64,000 bases of DNA from Candidatus Acidiferrales bacterium. GTDB lineage: Bacteria; Bacteroidota; Ignavibacteria; Kryptoniales; JAKASW01. Location of the stretch: positions 23,723 to 87,722 of the forward strand of contig DATJAY010000013.1 of NCBI GenBank assembly GCA_035515795.1. Direction: 5' to 3'. Positions within the stretch are counted from its first letter, which is position 1. The number at the start of each line of letters is the position of its first letter. Shown in pieces: positions 9,283-19,481 of the stretch. The position numbers and the translations under genes were made by a program. The notes beneath the pieces are model-generated. The model did not search any database, had not been told where the DNA came from, and worked only from the letters and a program-made list of their open reading frames with translations.

Positions 9283-10206
9283 GTGAAGGAACTTGTTGAC
9301 AGCGTGAGACTCCCTCCGTCGAGAGTGATTTTCCAGCAATTCATGAGGCTTACTCAGAGTTTATCTTTTTATGTAAAGGCTGTCTCGCGAAACCTCGGTG
9401 CGCATGATATTTTTTTTTACGCTTCGTCGTTATCGTTCCAGATGGTGCTCTGTCTTGTGCCGACAGTATTCTTGATAATCTGGCTGCTCGGCAATTTCTT
9501 CTCCCGCGAGGCGCTGCTCAACCAGCTCGAGGTTATAATCCGTCACTTGCTGCCGCGCGAGATTAGTTTTGCAGACGAGACTAGAAAATTCTTTATGAAT
9601 CGTGCGAGAGTTTTCACCGGCCACAGACGAATTTTCGGAATTATCAGCATCATAGGATTTTTGTGGACGTCCTTAGCCTTGATGGGGACGTTGAGAAAAA
9701 CGGTGTTCCATGTTATTGGCGTCGTAAGAAGCCGGTCCTTTCTGCGTCAGACGTTTTATGATTTGCGGGTTTTATTGATAGCAGGCTTTTTCTTGACGGC
9801 AAGCACAATTGTCACCACGATATTCGCGGGTGTGCGACAAGCGGCAATGCAGCTGCCTGCGGGTCAGATGAGGCTTGCTTTAATAAGATTTGGTGTGCCG
9901 ATTCTTTTTGCGCTTGTCCTGACTTTCTTCTTATATTTTTTCATTTATAGGTTTCTTTCTTACGGAAAAATAAAATCGAAGGCTGCCGTGTTTGGCGCAT
10001 TCTGGGCTGCCGTTCTGTATGAGGCGGCCAAGAATTTATTTGCATTGTATATGGCTCGAATCGGAAATCTCTGGGAAACCTACGGTGCTTTCGAGGCGAT
10101 CTTCGGAACACTCTTGTGGATTTTCTACTCAACCTTTGTTTTTATTTTGGGAGTCGAGTTGTGTAGCGCATACTCAAGGAAGAGATCATTAGAAAAGTTA
10201 TTGTGA
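9283..10206 (+). CDS. YihY/virulence factor BrkB family membrane protein
   Basis: 307 residues from a GTG start, or 287 from the ATG at 9343, which begins directly before the conserved core. The family motif ASSLSFQMVLCLVPTVFLI lies near residue 48, and about six membrane helices follow. The C-terminal signature YGAFEAIFGTLLWIFYSTFVFILGVEL is split here by normal spacing. YihY proteins were once called RNase BN by mistake; they are inner-membrane proteins of unsettled role. The gene lies 27 bases after purL and 38 bases before the glucan phosphorylase start. Confidence 0.88.
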   Translation: MKELVDSVRLPPSRVIFQQFMRLTQSLSFYVKAVSRNLGAHDIFFYASSLSFQMVLCLVPTVFLIIWLLGNFFSREALLNQLEVIIRHLLPREISFADETRKFFMNRARVFTGHRRIFGIISIIGFLWTSLALMGTLRKTVFHVIGVVRSRSFLRQTFYDLRVLLIAGFFLTASTIVTTIFAGVRQAAMQLPAGQMRLALIRFGVPILFALVLTFFLYFFIYRFLSYGKIKSKAAVFGAFWAAVLYEAAKNLFALYMARIGNLWETYGAFEAIFGTLLWIFYSTFVFILGVELCSAYSRKRSLEKLL

Positions 10207-10244
10207 AGCATGGAAATGAATATAAATCTAAGTCGGGAGATATA

Positions 10245-12359
10245 ATGGCCCCAAAGACATTTCATTTTGCCAGAGAACGGAAGAAAGTTTACGATCTCGC
10301 GTACAACCTGCGATGGTCGTACGATTGTCCGACGCAGGAGTTTTTTGCGAGGTTGAGCGCGCGCGCTTGGGATCGCTCTAATCACAATCCGATCGCTGTC
10401 CTGAGTGAGATCAGCGAAGAAGAGCTGCGCACGAGGCTGAGAGATACGAGCCTGCACGATGATCTCGACAGATGCTACGGGTCTTTGCAGGACTATTTAA
10501 AATCCGTCAACAAGCAGATCCCGGCTTACCGGCATCTTGAAAAGCATCCGGTTGCATATTTCAGTGCGGAGATAGGAATTCATGAGAGTCTTCCAATTTA
10601 TTCGGGCGGACTCGGAATACTTTCCGGCGATCATACCAAGAGCGCGAGCGACATAGGACTGAATTTTGTCGGCGTTACTCTTTTTTATCGTCAAGGATAT
10701 TTCGTGCAGCGGGTAAACAGCGAAGGTGCACAGCTTGAGGAATACAGCCAGCAGGATTACCGTTGTCTTCCGATCGTGCCGGTCACGGATGAAGGCGGAA
10801 ACCTTGTGAAAGTTCAAGTGCAAATCGGACGAAGCACCGTTTCGGTGGCAGCTTACAAAGCCGTAGTAGGCAGATCTGTCCTTTATTTCCTTGAGACGAA
10901 TCTGCCGGAGAACGAAGAGCATTACCGCGATCTGACAGCGAGAGTCTACGGAGGCGACAGTACGACCCGAATTTCCCAGGAAATAATTCTCGGGGTCGGC
11001 GGCGCAAAATTCTTGAAGGAGCTTGAATATGATCCTGCCGTCTACCATATGAACGAGGGGCACTCGGCGTTCCTGACTCTTGAGCTTTTGCACGAACAGC
11101 TGCTCGCAGGCAAGAGTACCAGCCGCGCGGTCGAAGAGGTGAAAAAGAAATGTGTTTTCACTACGCACACTCCCGTGGCGGCGGGCCATGATAGGTTCAC
11201 GCAGGACTTGATTAATTTCAGCCTGAGCGGCTTCGTCACATCTCTCGGAATTTCTTTAGATGAGTTTATGAAATTCGGAAGAGTGAACCCGGACGACAAG
11301 AACGAGACTTTTTGTATGACGGTTCTCGCGCTCAAGATGAGCAGAGCGGCAAATGCCGTCAGTGAGTTGAACGGGCAGGTGAGCAGACAAATGTGGACCC
11401 CGCTTTATCCAGGGAGGAAGACGGAACAGGTGCCGATAGGTCACGTCACGAACGGCATTCACAGCTTGACCTGGCTGCACGGTGAAGCACGGAAGTTTTA
11501 TGAGAACCATGTGGGCATGAATTGGATCAACAAGCTGGAAAGCTATTCGCAGTGGCAGTCGGCGGTGAACAAAATCCAAGATGAAGAACTCTGGGCTCTG
11601 CGCTATTTGTTGAGAAGAAGGTTGATTGAATTTGTTAGGGAGAGATTGAAACGCCAGCAGATAAGATTCGGCAATTCGTCCGGCTGGGTCGAAAAAGTCC
11701 TCTGTCCGGACGCTCTGACTATAGGATTTTCCCGTCGGTTTGCAACATACAAACGCGCGCCGCTTTTGTTCACGGATATTGAAAGGGCCGCCCAGCTTCT
11801 CGGCGACAACAAGCGGCAGGTTCAAATAATTTTCAGCGGCAAGGCGCATCCAAGGGACGATGCGGGCAAATCTTTCATCCAGCAGATCATCCATCTTAGC
11901 CGGGATCCACATTTTGCCGGCAAGATTGTTTTTGCTGAAGACTACGACATGGGAGTCGCCGGGCAGCTGGTCGCGGGCTGCGATGTTTGGCTGAACAATC
12001 CACGACGTCCTCTGGAAGCAAGCGGAACCAGCGGAGAGAAAGTCATCTTGAACGGCGGACTCAACTGTTCCATCATGGATGGATGGTGGCGCGAAGCGTA
12101 TAACGGCAAGAACGGATTTGCGATCGGAGAAGACAAAGATTCAAATGTTTCGATCGAAGAACAGGATCGGATAGATTCACAAAATCTGTACGATGTAATC
12201 GAGAATAAAGTCGTACCGATTTTCTATGACCGCGACGGATCGGGAATCCCGTTAAAGTGGATTAAAATGATCAAGGAGTCTGTAAAAACAATCGCTCCGG
12301 TTTACAATACGAACCGGATGGTGAAGGAATATGCGGATAAGTACTATTTACAAAGATAA
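10245..12359 (+). CDS. glgP: Alpha-glucan (glycogen/maltodextrin) phosphorylase
   Basis: 704 residues from the ATG at 10245, chosen because GGGAGA (10235-10240) is properly spaced. An earlier GTG in the same frame overlaps the previous gene and lacks this support. The N-terminus has the DUF3417-like pattern LAYNLRWSYD. AYFSAEIGIHESLPIYSGG (about residue 105) and EASGTSGEK...NGG...MDGWW near residue 595 are diagnostic of the short bacterial phosphorylase class. The lysine after SGE is the expected pyridoxal-phosphate lysine; the residue before it is Glu instead of the common Met. The enzyme releases glucose-1-phosphate from alpha-1,4-glucans and fits the GH57 gene at the end of the window. Confidence 0.94.
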   Translation: MAPKTFHFARERKKVYDLAYNLRWSYDCPTQEFFARLSARAWDRSNHNPIAVLSEISEEELRTRLRDTSLHDDLDRCYGSLQDYLKSVNKQIPAYRHLEKHPVAYFSAEIGIHESLPIYSGGLGILSGDHTKSASDIGLNFVGVTLFYRQGYFVQRVNSEGAQLEEYSQQDYRCLPIVPVTDEGGNLVKVQVQIGRSTVSVAAYKAVVGRSVLYFLETNLPENEEHYRDLTARVYGGDSTTRISQEIILGVGGAKFLKELEYDPAVYHMNEGHSAFLTLELLHEQLLAGKSTSRAVEEVKKKCVFTTHTPVAAGHDRFTQDLINFSLSGFVTSLGISLDEFMKFGRVNPDDKNETFCMTVLALKMSRAANAVSELNGQVSRQMWTPLYPGRKTEQVPIGHVTNGIHSLTWLHGEARKFYENHVGMNWINKLESYSQWQSAVNKIQDEELWALRYLLRRRLIEFVRERLKRQQIRFGNSSGWVEKVLCPDALTIGFSRRFATYKRAPLLFTDIERAAQLLGDNKRQVQIIFSGKAHPRDDAGKSFIQQIIHLSRDPHFAGKIVFAEDYDMGVAGQLVAGCDVWLNNPRRPLEASGTSGEKVILNGGLNCSIMDGWWREAYNGKNGFAIGEDKDSNVSIEEQDRIDSQNLYDVIENKVVPIFYDRDGSGIPLKWIKMIKESVKTIAPVYNTNRMVKEYADKYYLQR

Positions 12360-12443
12360 GTTTGTGAGCTAATGACTTTTGTTTAAATTCTTCGAACGAG
12401 TGGGGATATTTTTGGAATCAAACAATGAAGGTGAGAATTTCTA

Positions 12444-14438
12444 ATGACTAAACTTGATGAACTCTGTATAAATACAATTCGGTTTCTGTCGGTCGACGCG
12501 GTGCAGAAAGCAAACGCCGGCCACCCCGGAATGCCGATGGGTACTGCCCCGATCGGCTACACGGTGTGGACAAAATATCTCAAACATAATCCGCGAAACC
12601 CGAAATGGTTCAACCGTGACCGTTTCGTCCTGTCGGCGGGCCATGGCTCGATGCTCCTTTATTCACTTTTGCATCTAACCGGCTACGACGTTTCGGTGGA
12701 CGATTTGAAGCAGTTCAGGCAATTCGGGAGCAAAACGCCGGGGCATCCTGAATACGGACTTACTCCCGGCGTCGAGACCACAACGGGTCCGCTCGGACAG
12801 GGTGTGGGCAATGCGATCGGCATGGCAATCGCCGAGGCTTTTCTCGCGGCGAATTTTAACCGCGACGGCTATAATATCATGGATCATTATGTCTATGTCA
12901 TCGCGGGAGATGGAGATATGATGGAGGGCGTGACGAGCGAGGCGAGTTCGATCGCCGGCCATCTCAAACTCGGGAAGCTAATTGTTTTTTATGATGACAA
13001 CCATATAACCATCGAGGGCAAAACCGATCTTGCATTCAGCGAGAACGTCCTGGCGAGATATGCTGCTTACAGCTGGCATACGCAGCGCGTCGAGGATGGA
13101 AATGATCTTGAGGGAATTTCAAAAGCGATCGAGGCGGCAAAAAGCGTAACCGACAAGCCGTCGGTCATCGCCGTGCGGACTCACATCGGCTTCGGGTCCC
13201 CGAACAAACAGGACACGGCCGAGGCTCACGGTTCGCCGCTTGGAGACAAGGAAGTCGAGCTGACAAAAAAGAATTTAGGATGGCCTCTTGAACCGAAGTT
13301 TTTGATCCCGGACGAGGCACTTCCTGTTTTCAGAAAATCGATTGAGAACGGAAAGAAATTCGAAGAGGAATGGAATAATCTTTTCAAGGAATATGAGAAA
13401 AAATATCCTGAGCTCGCGAAAGAATTCAGGTCATGGATGTCGGGCGATGTTTCTGCGGACGTCTTAAATAATCTCCCGAAGTTCGATCCGACTGCCGGGG
13501 CGGTCGCGACCCGCTCAGCATCCGGAAAGGTGATCAATGCATTTGCTCCGAAGGTAAAGAATTTCCTCGGCGGTGCCGCTGATCTTTCTCCGTCCACGGA
13601 TACTCTGATGAAGGACACCACTTCTTTCTCCGCCACAGACCGCTGCGGCCGCAACTTCCATTTCGGAATTCGCGAGCATGGCATGGGCGCAATTCTAAAT
13701 GGCATGGCCGTTCACGGCGGGCTTATTCCGTTTGGCGCGACGTTTCTAGTCTTTGCCGATTACATGCGGCCGCCAATTCGTCTTGCCGCGCTTTCGCATT
13801 TCAGGACAATCTATGTCTTCACGCATGACAGCGTCGGTCTCGGCGAAGATGGACCAACCCACCAGCCGATCGAGCACTTCATGGCACTAAGAGCGATCCC
13901 GAATTTGATTTTCATTCGTCCGGCAGATGCAAACGAGACTTCGGAGGCATGGAAATTTGTTCTCGGATATAAGAAAGGGCCTGCAGTAATTGCACTTACC
14001 AGGCAAAAGCTTCCCGTGATCGACAGGAAAAAATATTCGAGCGAGACCGGGCTGCAGCGCGGCGGTTACGTCCTCGCCGAGACGGGGAGCCCGGAGGCAA
14101 TCGTTATCGCGACAGGAAGTGAAGTGGGTGTCGCGTTGAACGCTTACGAAGCGCTTGCATCTAAAGGAAAAAAGGTGCGACTCGTCAGCATGCCGAGCTG
14201 GGAGATTTTCGACATGCAGGATGAAAAATATCGCGAGTCGGTCTTGCCTGCAAATGTCTGGTGCCGTGTTTCGATTGAAGCCGGAATTACTAAAGGCTGG
14301 AGCCGGTATGTCGGCGACAAAGGAATCTCGATCGGCATCGACCGCTTCGGCGCTTCCGCACCCGGCGATGTCGTCATGAAAGAATTCGGTATAACTGCTG
14401 AGGCAGTTGCGGCGGCGGTAGAGAAGCTGCTGAAGTAG
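12444..14438 (+). CDS. tkt: Transketolase
   Basis: 664 residues, full length. It transfers two-carbon ketol units between pentose phosphates and glycolytic sugars using thiamine diphosphate. The N-terminal domain has [18 protein letters not shown] and the TPP/Mg loop [18 protein letters not shown]. The pyrimidine domain has [20 protein letters not shown] and [15 protein letters not shown], and RPADANE follows. The SD GAAGGTGAG precedes the ATG. It sits between glucan phosphorylase and PGI, so the three may be co-regulated carbon genes. No transaldolase is in the window. Confidence 0.97.
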   Translation: MTKLDELCINTIRFLSVDAVQKANAGHPGMPMGTAPIGYTVWTKYLKHNPRNPKWFNRDRFVLSAGHGSMLLYSLLHLTGYDVSVDDLKQFRQFGSKTPGHPEYGLTPGVETTTGPLGQGVGNAIGMAIAEAFLAANFNRDGYNIMDHYVYVIAGDGDMMEGVTSEASSIAGHLKLGKLIVFYDDNHITIEGKTDLAFSENVLARYAAYSWHTQRVEDGNDLEGISKAIEAAKSVTDKPSVIAVRTHIGFGSPNKQDTAEAHGSPLGDKEVELTKKNLGWPLEPKFLIPDEALPVFRKSIENGKKFEEEWNNLFKEYEKKYPELAKEFRSWMSGDVSADVLNNLPKFDPTAGAVATRSASGKVINAFAPKVKNFLGGAADLSPSTDTLMKDTTSFSATDRCGRNFHFGIREHGMGAILNGMAVHGGLIPFGATFLVFADYMRPPIRLAALSHFRTIYVFTHDSVGLGEDGPTHQPIEHFMALRAIPNLIFIRPADANETSEAWKFVLGYKKGPAVIALTRQKLPVIDRKKYSSETGLQRGGYVLAETGSPEAIVIATGSEVGVALNAYEALASKGKKVRLVSMPSWEIFDMQDEKYRESVLPANVWCRVSIEAGITKGWSRYVGDKGISIGIDRFGASAPGDVVMKEFGITAEAVAAAVEKLLK

Positions 14439-14568
14439 AAATTTGCCAAAATCTTGTCAACGTAGGAAGAAATTCCCGTTGAACTATCTCAGACATCTCG
14501 AGGTCGAGATGGCACAACGGCGGTCCCTTGACAAGGATCAATAAAGTCACAATGGAATCGGAAGTCAA

Positions 14569-16257
14569 ATGTCAATCAAGTATCAATTCGAAGCCGGGAA
14601 TCATCGGAAAACATTTTTTGAAGGCCTGAAGCAAATCGCGGGATCAAAATTCCTCGAACGCCTGTGGAAGAAGGATGGTTCGCTGTGGTCGGACGATCCG
14701 GCACATCATGCCGTCGCCCTGAACAGACTGGGATGGCTCGGTCTTCCTTCCGGAATGAAGAGGGAAGCCGGACAACTCGAAGAGTTTGCGTCAACGAAAG
14801 CCTTCCGGAAATTCAAGCACGTAGTCCATCTTGGAATGGGTGGAAGCAGCCTCGCGCCGGAAGTTTTCTTCAGGACGTTCGGCAATGCCGCGGATTTTCC
14901 TGAACTCATCGTCCTTGATTCGACGGATCCCGATCAGATAGACGACGTGCTGAATGCCATCGAGCTCGACGCGACCCTGTTTATCGTTGCATCGAAATCC
15001 GGTTCAACGATCGAGACCTCTTCGCTCGCGAAATTCTTTTACGATCGGCTCACCCGGTTAAAGCCGGCAACTGCTCATGAACACTTTATAGCCATTACCG
15101 ATCCGGGCACGGTTCTTCAGGATGAGGCTGAGAAAAAGTACAGCAGGGCTTTTCTGAATCCTCCCGACATCGGCGGAAGATATTCGGCACTGAGCTTCTT
15201 CGGACTTGTACCGTTTGCCTTGCTTGGAAAAGACGTGTCGAGGTTTCTCGAGAAGGCAGAAGAACAAGAGAGAGCGTGTGCCATGGATGCACCTGTGGAA
15301 TCGTGCGATGCCGTCAAGCTGGGTGCCTTTCTGGGAAAGCTCGCAGATTCCGGAATCAACAAGATGACGCTTCAGACGAGTCGTTCTCTCTCCACGGTCG
15401 GCTGGTGGATCGAGCAGCTCGTCGCAGAGAGTACCGGTAAGGAAGGAAAGGGAATTCTTCCTGTCAACGGCGAAGAGATAACTGCTTCTAATTTGTATTC
15501 ATCGGATAGAGTCTTCGTTTATATGAAGGTTCAGGGCGATATCGATCTCGACAAGGAAGAGAAATTGAATGCGCTGAGACTCAACGGATTTCCAGTGGTT
15601 GTTGTTGAGATGGATGATCTTTATGACTTAAGCGGACTTTTCTATGACTGGGAGATCGCGACAGCGGCGGCAGCTTCTATAATTCGCATCGATCCATTCG
15701 ACGAGCCGAATGTAAAGGAAAGCAAAGACAACACGAGGCGGGTGCTGGATGACTATAAGTCAACAGGCAAAATGGAATTTGATTCGTCACCGATCGCCGA
15801 TGGAGAAACAAAAATTTACGGGAACGTCGCGGTTGCAGGAGATACAATCGGGGTTTTGAATAGCCTCTTCGCCGGAAGAAAGCCGGGAGATTATCTTGCT
15901 GTCATGGCATATCTTCCCAGAAGGAGCAAGGTTGAAGAGTTTCTCGTGAGACTCCAGGCTTCGCTGCGTGACAGGCTGCGGATTCCGGTGACGATCGGAT
16001 TTGGTCCGCGGTTTCTTCACTCGACCGGGCAGTTCCATAAAGGCGGCACAAAGAACGGACTCTTTCTGCAATTCGTCCATGAACCTCGAAAGGATTTTGA
16101 GATCCCGGGAGAAAATTATTCATTCAAGAGTTTGTTCCGCGCTCAGGCAATCGGGGATTATGTTTCTCTGAAGTCTAAGCAGAAACCGGTAGTGTCAGTG
16201 GAATTGAACGGAGATCCTGTCGTCCAGCTCGAGGAAATTTTCAAAAAGGTAGTCTAG
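14569..16257 (+). CDS. pgi: Glucose-6-phosphate isomerase, Tal-Pgi-like type
   Basis: 562 residues. It interconverts glucose-6-phosphate and fructose-6-phosphate. The SIS-type phosphate-binding site HLGMGGSSLAPEVF is near residue 85, DSTDPDQ follows, SKSGSTIETSS is near 143, and the PGI signature IGGRYSALSFFGLVPF is near 200. The start (LWSDDP...LNRLGWLGLP) resembles the PGI half of the bifunctional transaldolase/PGI proteins more than the classical E. coli enzyme, but here it is a stand-alone protein. It follows tkt by 130 bases. The assignment of reaction is strong; the subfamily is from memory of motifs. Confidence 0.9.
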   Translation: MSIKYQFEAGNHRKTFFEGLKQIAGSKFLERLWKKDGSLWSDDPAHHAVALNRLGWLGLPSGMKREAGQLEEFASTKAFRKFKHVVHLGMGGSSLAPEVFFRTFGNAADFPELIVLDSTDPDQIDDVLNAIELDATLFIVASKSGSTIETSSLAKFFYDRLTRLKPATAHEHFIAITDPGTVLQDEAEKKYSRAFLNPPDIGGRYSALSFFGLVPFALLGKDVSRFLEKAEEQERACAMDAPVESCDAVKLGAFLGKLADSGINKMTLQTSRSLSTVGWWIEQLVAESTGKEGKGILPVNGEEITASNLYSSDRVFVYMKVQGDIDLDKEEKLNALRLNGFPVVVVEMDDLYDLSGLFYDWEIATAAAASIIRIDPFDEPNVKESKDNTRRVLDDYKSTGKMEFDSSPIADGETKIYGNVAVAGDTIGVLNSLFAGRKPGDYLAVMAYLPRRSKVEEFLVRLQASLRDRLRIPVTIGFGPRFLHSTGQFHKGGTKNGLFLQFVHEPRKDFEIPGENYSFKSLFRAQAIGDYVSLKSKQKPVVSVELNGDPVVQLEEIFKKVV

Positions 16258-16322
16258 CGACAACCGTCGATTCATTCCTTATGCGTCGGGTTAGAAGGTC
16301 AATATTTAACTTATCTGGAATT

Positions 16323-17837
16323 TTAGAGAAATATGAGCGGGAACGTGACCGCTCCTGCAACGCTCGCGGCAAAGTTCACCACGTCATTATTAATCCATCT
16401 GTATCCCCGGACTAACACTGTCTCCTGATTGCCGCAATGCTTCCTGCGTTCAGTGATCTTGTCACAGACTGTGCATCTGTATTGCGATTGAATCGTGCCG
16501 CCGATCAGGCTGTCTATGAAACTCCCGATCATGCCGCTGACGGCCCCCGCAACGACAAATCGAAGCGGGAACAAAGCGTAGCTCCCTGCAACCGGCAACG
16601 TCAATGATGCTAACACTGCTGCCGATGCCATTCCTGTAAAAGTGCCCAGAGAGGAGACTCCGCCTGAAATTCCTTTCTCAACTCTTTTCCAGGTCGGGAT
16701 CGAAAACGGATTGTTGCGCGAGAAGACGCCGATTTCAGTCGCGAGCGTGTCGGCGGTGACGGCAGACAGTGCACCGAGATATGCGAGGAACCAATGATAA
16801 TTCGGAAGAAGGATGCTGCATACCAACATCAACAGAGGAAGGCCGCCGTTCGCAAATACTTGTGCCGAATCGCGCTGGTGACTTTTCTCATAGAGCAAAT
16901 TGTAATTTACTTTCTGTTTCGAAAACATTTTTGAGGCTACGCTGCCGATGATGAAAAAAAGAAGAATCGGCAAAGACCACTGCCACCCGCCGAACCCGAA
17001 TATGAAACTGCCGAGTATGAACGTCGCAACTGCGCCGTCATTTGAAAGGAGCTTCAGTCTCGCAGATGCGACGGCCACGAGGAGTGCAAGAAATTCTCCG
17101 ACCATGAACGAATCGAATAGAGGCGGAGCGCTTACGGCTATGAAAAGGAGAAGTCCGGACGAAAGCGGAACCGTCAGATTGTCCGTCGCTTTCGGCGAGA
17201 TAAGCTCGATCGCGGCAGCCGTGAGGCCGATGGAAACGGAGATGTTGAGAAGAGTTGTAAGATTTGAAGTTGCCGAAATATGGATGCCGAAGAACAAGAG
17301 TCCGATCATGATGGCGATGGAGGCGACGATGAACATCCCTGCACTCCCCTCGAATGTTTTTCGCCCGCCGCCCGCCGACACCTCATGGGTGTTCTTCAGC
17401 GATGAGCCGATTACTGCCGCGGCCGGATCGGCAAGTCCCATCACAAGCATCGCGGTCGATACTATGAATGGATACCTGTCCCAGACGAGGAGGACAAGAA
17501 TGAGAAAAGAGAGCGGGTAATAGACCGTGCCGAGGTTCTTCTTGTCGGCATTTATCCCCTTGAACATTCCGAGTTTTATCGAAATTAAATTAACTACAAC
17601 GAATATGGAGGCGAGTAATGCGGGGTACAGTCTTCCCGTGAACAGCCATGGAGCGAAGAAGATGACGACCGCTACGGAAATGTGGACGAACATACGGGTA
17701 CTTTTCGAGTCGATCGTGAAGAACTTCCTGGCCAGGTCCGCCGCCACCACGAGAGCAGTTAGACTCGCGAGTATCAAGAAAAATTTGATGAGCTCACTCA
17801 CGCTGAAGAAGCTAACTACCGGAGGATGAAGATACAA
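16323..17837 (-). CDS. Fused dolichol/phytol kinase-like + DUF92 (VTE6-like) membrane protein
   Basis: 504 residues, very hydrophobic, about twelve or more helices. The first half (to about residue 215) resembles CTP-dependent phytol/dolichol kinases: KKNLGTVYYPLSF, LGADP-like MGLADPAAAVIGSS and a KTFEGSAGM loop. The second half is a DUF92 domain: ATFILGSFIFGFGGWQWSLP, DTLATEIGVFSRNNP and GISGGVSSLGTFTG. Near the end lies a Cys-rich loop, CTVCDKITERRKHCG, typical of bacterial DUF92 proteins. DUF92 includes plant VTE6, a phytyl-phosphate kinase. The fusion could phosphorylate a prenol twice; this is inference. The start is TTG or a GTG at 17801, and no clear SD is seen for either. Confidence 0.82.
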   Translation of the reverse strand: MYLHPPVVSFFSVSELIKFFLILASLTALVVAADLARKFFTIDSKSTRMFVHISVAVVIFFAPWLFTGRLYPALLASIFVVVNLISIKLGMFKGINADKKNLGTVYYPLSFLILVLLVWDRYPFIVSTAMLVMGLADPAAAVIGSSLKNTHEVSAGGGRKTFEGSAGMFIVASIAIMIGLLFFGIHISATSNLTTLLNISVSIGLTAAAIELISPKATDNLTVPLSSGLLLFIAVSAPPLFDSFMVGEFLALLVAVASARLKLLSNDGAVATFILGSFIFGFGGWQWSLPILLFFIIGSVASKMFSKQKVNYNLLYEKSHQRDSAQVFANGGLPLLMLVCSILLPNYHWFLAYLGALSAVTADTLATEIGVFSRNNPFSIPTWKRVEKGISGGVSSLGTFTGMASAAVLASLTLPVAGSYALFPLRFVVAGAVSGMIGSFIDSLIGGTIQSQYRCTVCDKITERRKHCGNQETVLVRGYRWINNDVVNFAASVAGAVTFPLIFL

Positions 17838-18197
17838 GTTTGAAATTTCATGGAGCGGTGGTTAGATTTGAATGCAGATGTTCAGGTGAAGTGGAGAAAA
17901 ACGAAACACAGTTCGCGGCAATAATGTGCCTTCGGAACATTGTCGGATCTCCGCATTTTTATATCGTCAAAATCAGATCAAAGTTTTCTGCGCGCCACTT
18001 TCTCGCGTGTCCCGGGACACTTGACAATTCGAGTAGGGGCGGGTATATTTCTCCGTTCATAAACTAGAGAGACGGAGGATGACCGCAGTCGTGCACAGCG
18101 AAAATGTTCGGGAGTGTGTCAGAGTAAGAACGATTGCTCTCTCGTCCTCTATTGAATCCCGACTCAATTATTCCAGCAAAAAATTCACGGGTGTGCC
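17838..18197 (+). other. Intergenic region, 360 bases, divergent
   Basis: No convincing gene lies between the leftward DUF92 fusion and the rightward Asp-box protein. A 75-codon open frame from 17840 lacks any recognisable pattern or SD and is probably chance. The notable content is one sigma-70-type promoter near 18021. It implies a leader of about 140 bases for the downstream gene; no riboswitch-like fold was recognised in it. Confidence 0.6.
18021..18049 (+). promoter_or_regulatory. Near-consensus sigma-70-type promoter
   Basis: TTGACA (18021-18026), a 17-base spacer and TATATT (18044-18049): perfect -35 and five of six at -10 with ideal spacing. It is the strongest promoter match in the window. 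It faces the secreted Asp-box protein 149 bases downstream, leaving a long untranslated leader. Confidence 0.65.
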
Positions 18198-19481
18198 ATG
18201 AAAAGAATCGCAAGATCTATTTTCTGCTTATTCATAATTATGATTCCTTCTCACCATGCAAACGCACAATGGAGCTTTGTAACCGGCTCCTGGGACTCTT
18301 ATAATACACAAGGGTGTTTGAGCCTCGCAGTCGTCGGCAACACGATCCTTGCGGGGACATGGGTGGACACCGTCGTTTACCTATCAAACGACAGCGGAGC
18401 GACCTGGACTAAAAGCGCTGCAAATGCTCAATGCACCATGAGGTTTCTTGTCGTACCCGGGACAAACCCCGTAAAAGTCCTTGCGGCAACCTATGGCGGC
18501 GGGATTTTTGCTTCCACCGACACGGGAAAGACCTGGACTCCGGCAGACAGCGGCCTTGGGAGACCCCACGCTGATCCACAGACGTGGGTCATTGATTTTG
18601 CAATCCACGGAAATTTTATATTCGCGGCTACATTAGACGGCATGTTTCGCTCATCTGACAAGGGAGTGAGTTGGACCGGGGTAAACATAGGCATACCTGC
18701 ATGGAGTCAATTACGATGTCTCTATGTCTATGGCGACAAGATTTTTGCCGGATCTGATAATTATACCGATTATGAGTCCACCGATGACGGCGACGATTGG
18801 TCCACTGTCGATACGAGCAGAGGTTTGGCAAATGGCAGAGTTGTTAAAGGATTTACTTCTGTTGGGAGTCATCTTTTTGCCGGCTCAAATGGAAGCGGCG
18901 TCTTCGCTTCCACCGACAGCGGAGCTACCTGGACTGCTGTCAATAACGGAATTCCAATAGGTTGGGAAGATGTATTTTGCGTGTGGACGAACGGAACAAC
19001 AGTCTATGCCGGGACCGTCCTCTTCATTTATCAGACAACGGATTACGGAAAAACATGGACAATGGTGGATACAACGGGATGGAACGGTTCTTCTCAAGTT
19101 GAGTGCTCCGTGAATTGTGGAAAATATGTCCTTGTAGGCACATTAGGAGGAATTTTGCGACGCCAGATGTCGCAAGTTTATACGGCGGTCGATTCAAAAT
19201 CAGCTGTCGAAATTCCAAAGGATTATTCTCTTGAGCAGAACTATCCAAACCCTTTTAATCCTTCGACCACTATAACATACAAACTGCCGGTCGCTAGCCC
19301 AGTGACAATGAAGCTTTACGATGCGTTAGGCAGGTTGGTCGGAACATTGGTCGATGAGCGCCAGAATGCCGGTGACCATTCTGTGAAATTTGACGGGTCA
19401 AATCTGCCAAGTGGAGTATACTTCTGCAGACTTGAAGCTGGAGTGTTCCATGATACCAAGAAACTTCTCTTGCTTAAATGA
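18198..19481 (+). CDS. Secreted Asp-box (BNR/Ycf48-like) repeat protein with T9SS sorting domain
   Basis: 427 residues. A signal peptide spans about residues 1-24 (ending HANAQ). Several Asp-box-like repeats follow, SNDSGATWT, STDTGKTWT, SSDKGVSWT, STDDGDDWS, STDSGATWT and TTDYGKTWT, about 40-60 residues apart, predicting a beta-propeller. Such motifs occur in sialidases and in Ycf48-like proteins and do not prove enzyme activity. The last 80 residues are a type A T9SS/Por sorting domain: LEQNYPNPFNPSTTITY, then LYDALGRLV, LPSGVYFCRL and a terminal KKLLLLK. It should be exported across both membranes. No T9SS machinery gene is in the window. A promoter lies at 18021-18049. Confidence 0.92.
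   Translation: MKRIARSIFCLFIIMIPSHHANAQWSFVTGSWDSYNTQGCLSLAVVGNTILAGTWVDTVVYLSNDSGATWTKSAANAQCTMRFLVVPGTNPVKVLAATYGGGIFASTDTGKTWTPADSGLGRPHADPQTWVIDFAIHGNFIFAATLDGMFRSSDKGVSWTGVNIGIPAWSQLRCLYVYGDKIFAGSDNYTDYESTDDGDDWSTVDTSRGLANGRVVKGFTSVGSHLFAGSNGSGVFASTDSGATWTAVNNGIPIGWEDVFCVWTNGTTVYAGTVLFIYQTTDYGKTWTMVDTTGWNGSSQVECSVNCGKYVLVGTLGGILRRQMSQVYTAVDSKSAVEIPKDYSLEQNYPNPFNPSTTITYKLPVASPVTMKLYDALGRLVGTLVDERQNAGDHSVKFDGSNLPSGVYFCRLEAGVFHDTKKLLLLK

Noticed and set aside
17840..18067. 75-codon open frame in the gap before the Asp-box gene
   Set aside because: No SD, no conserved pattern, and it ends just after a promoter; probably chance.
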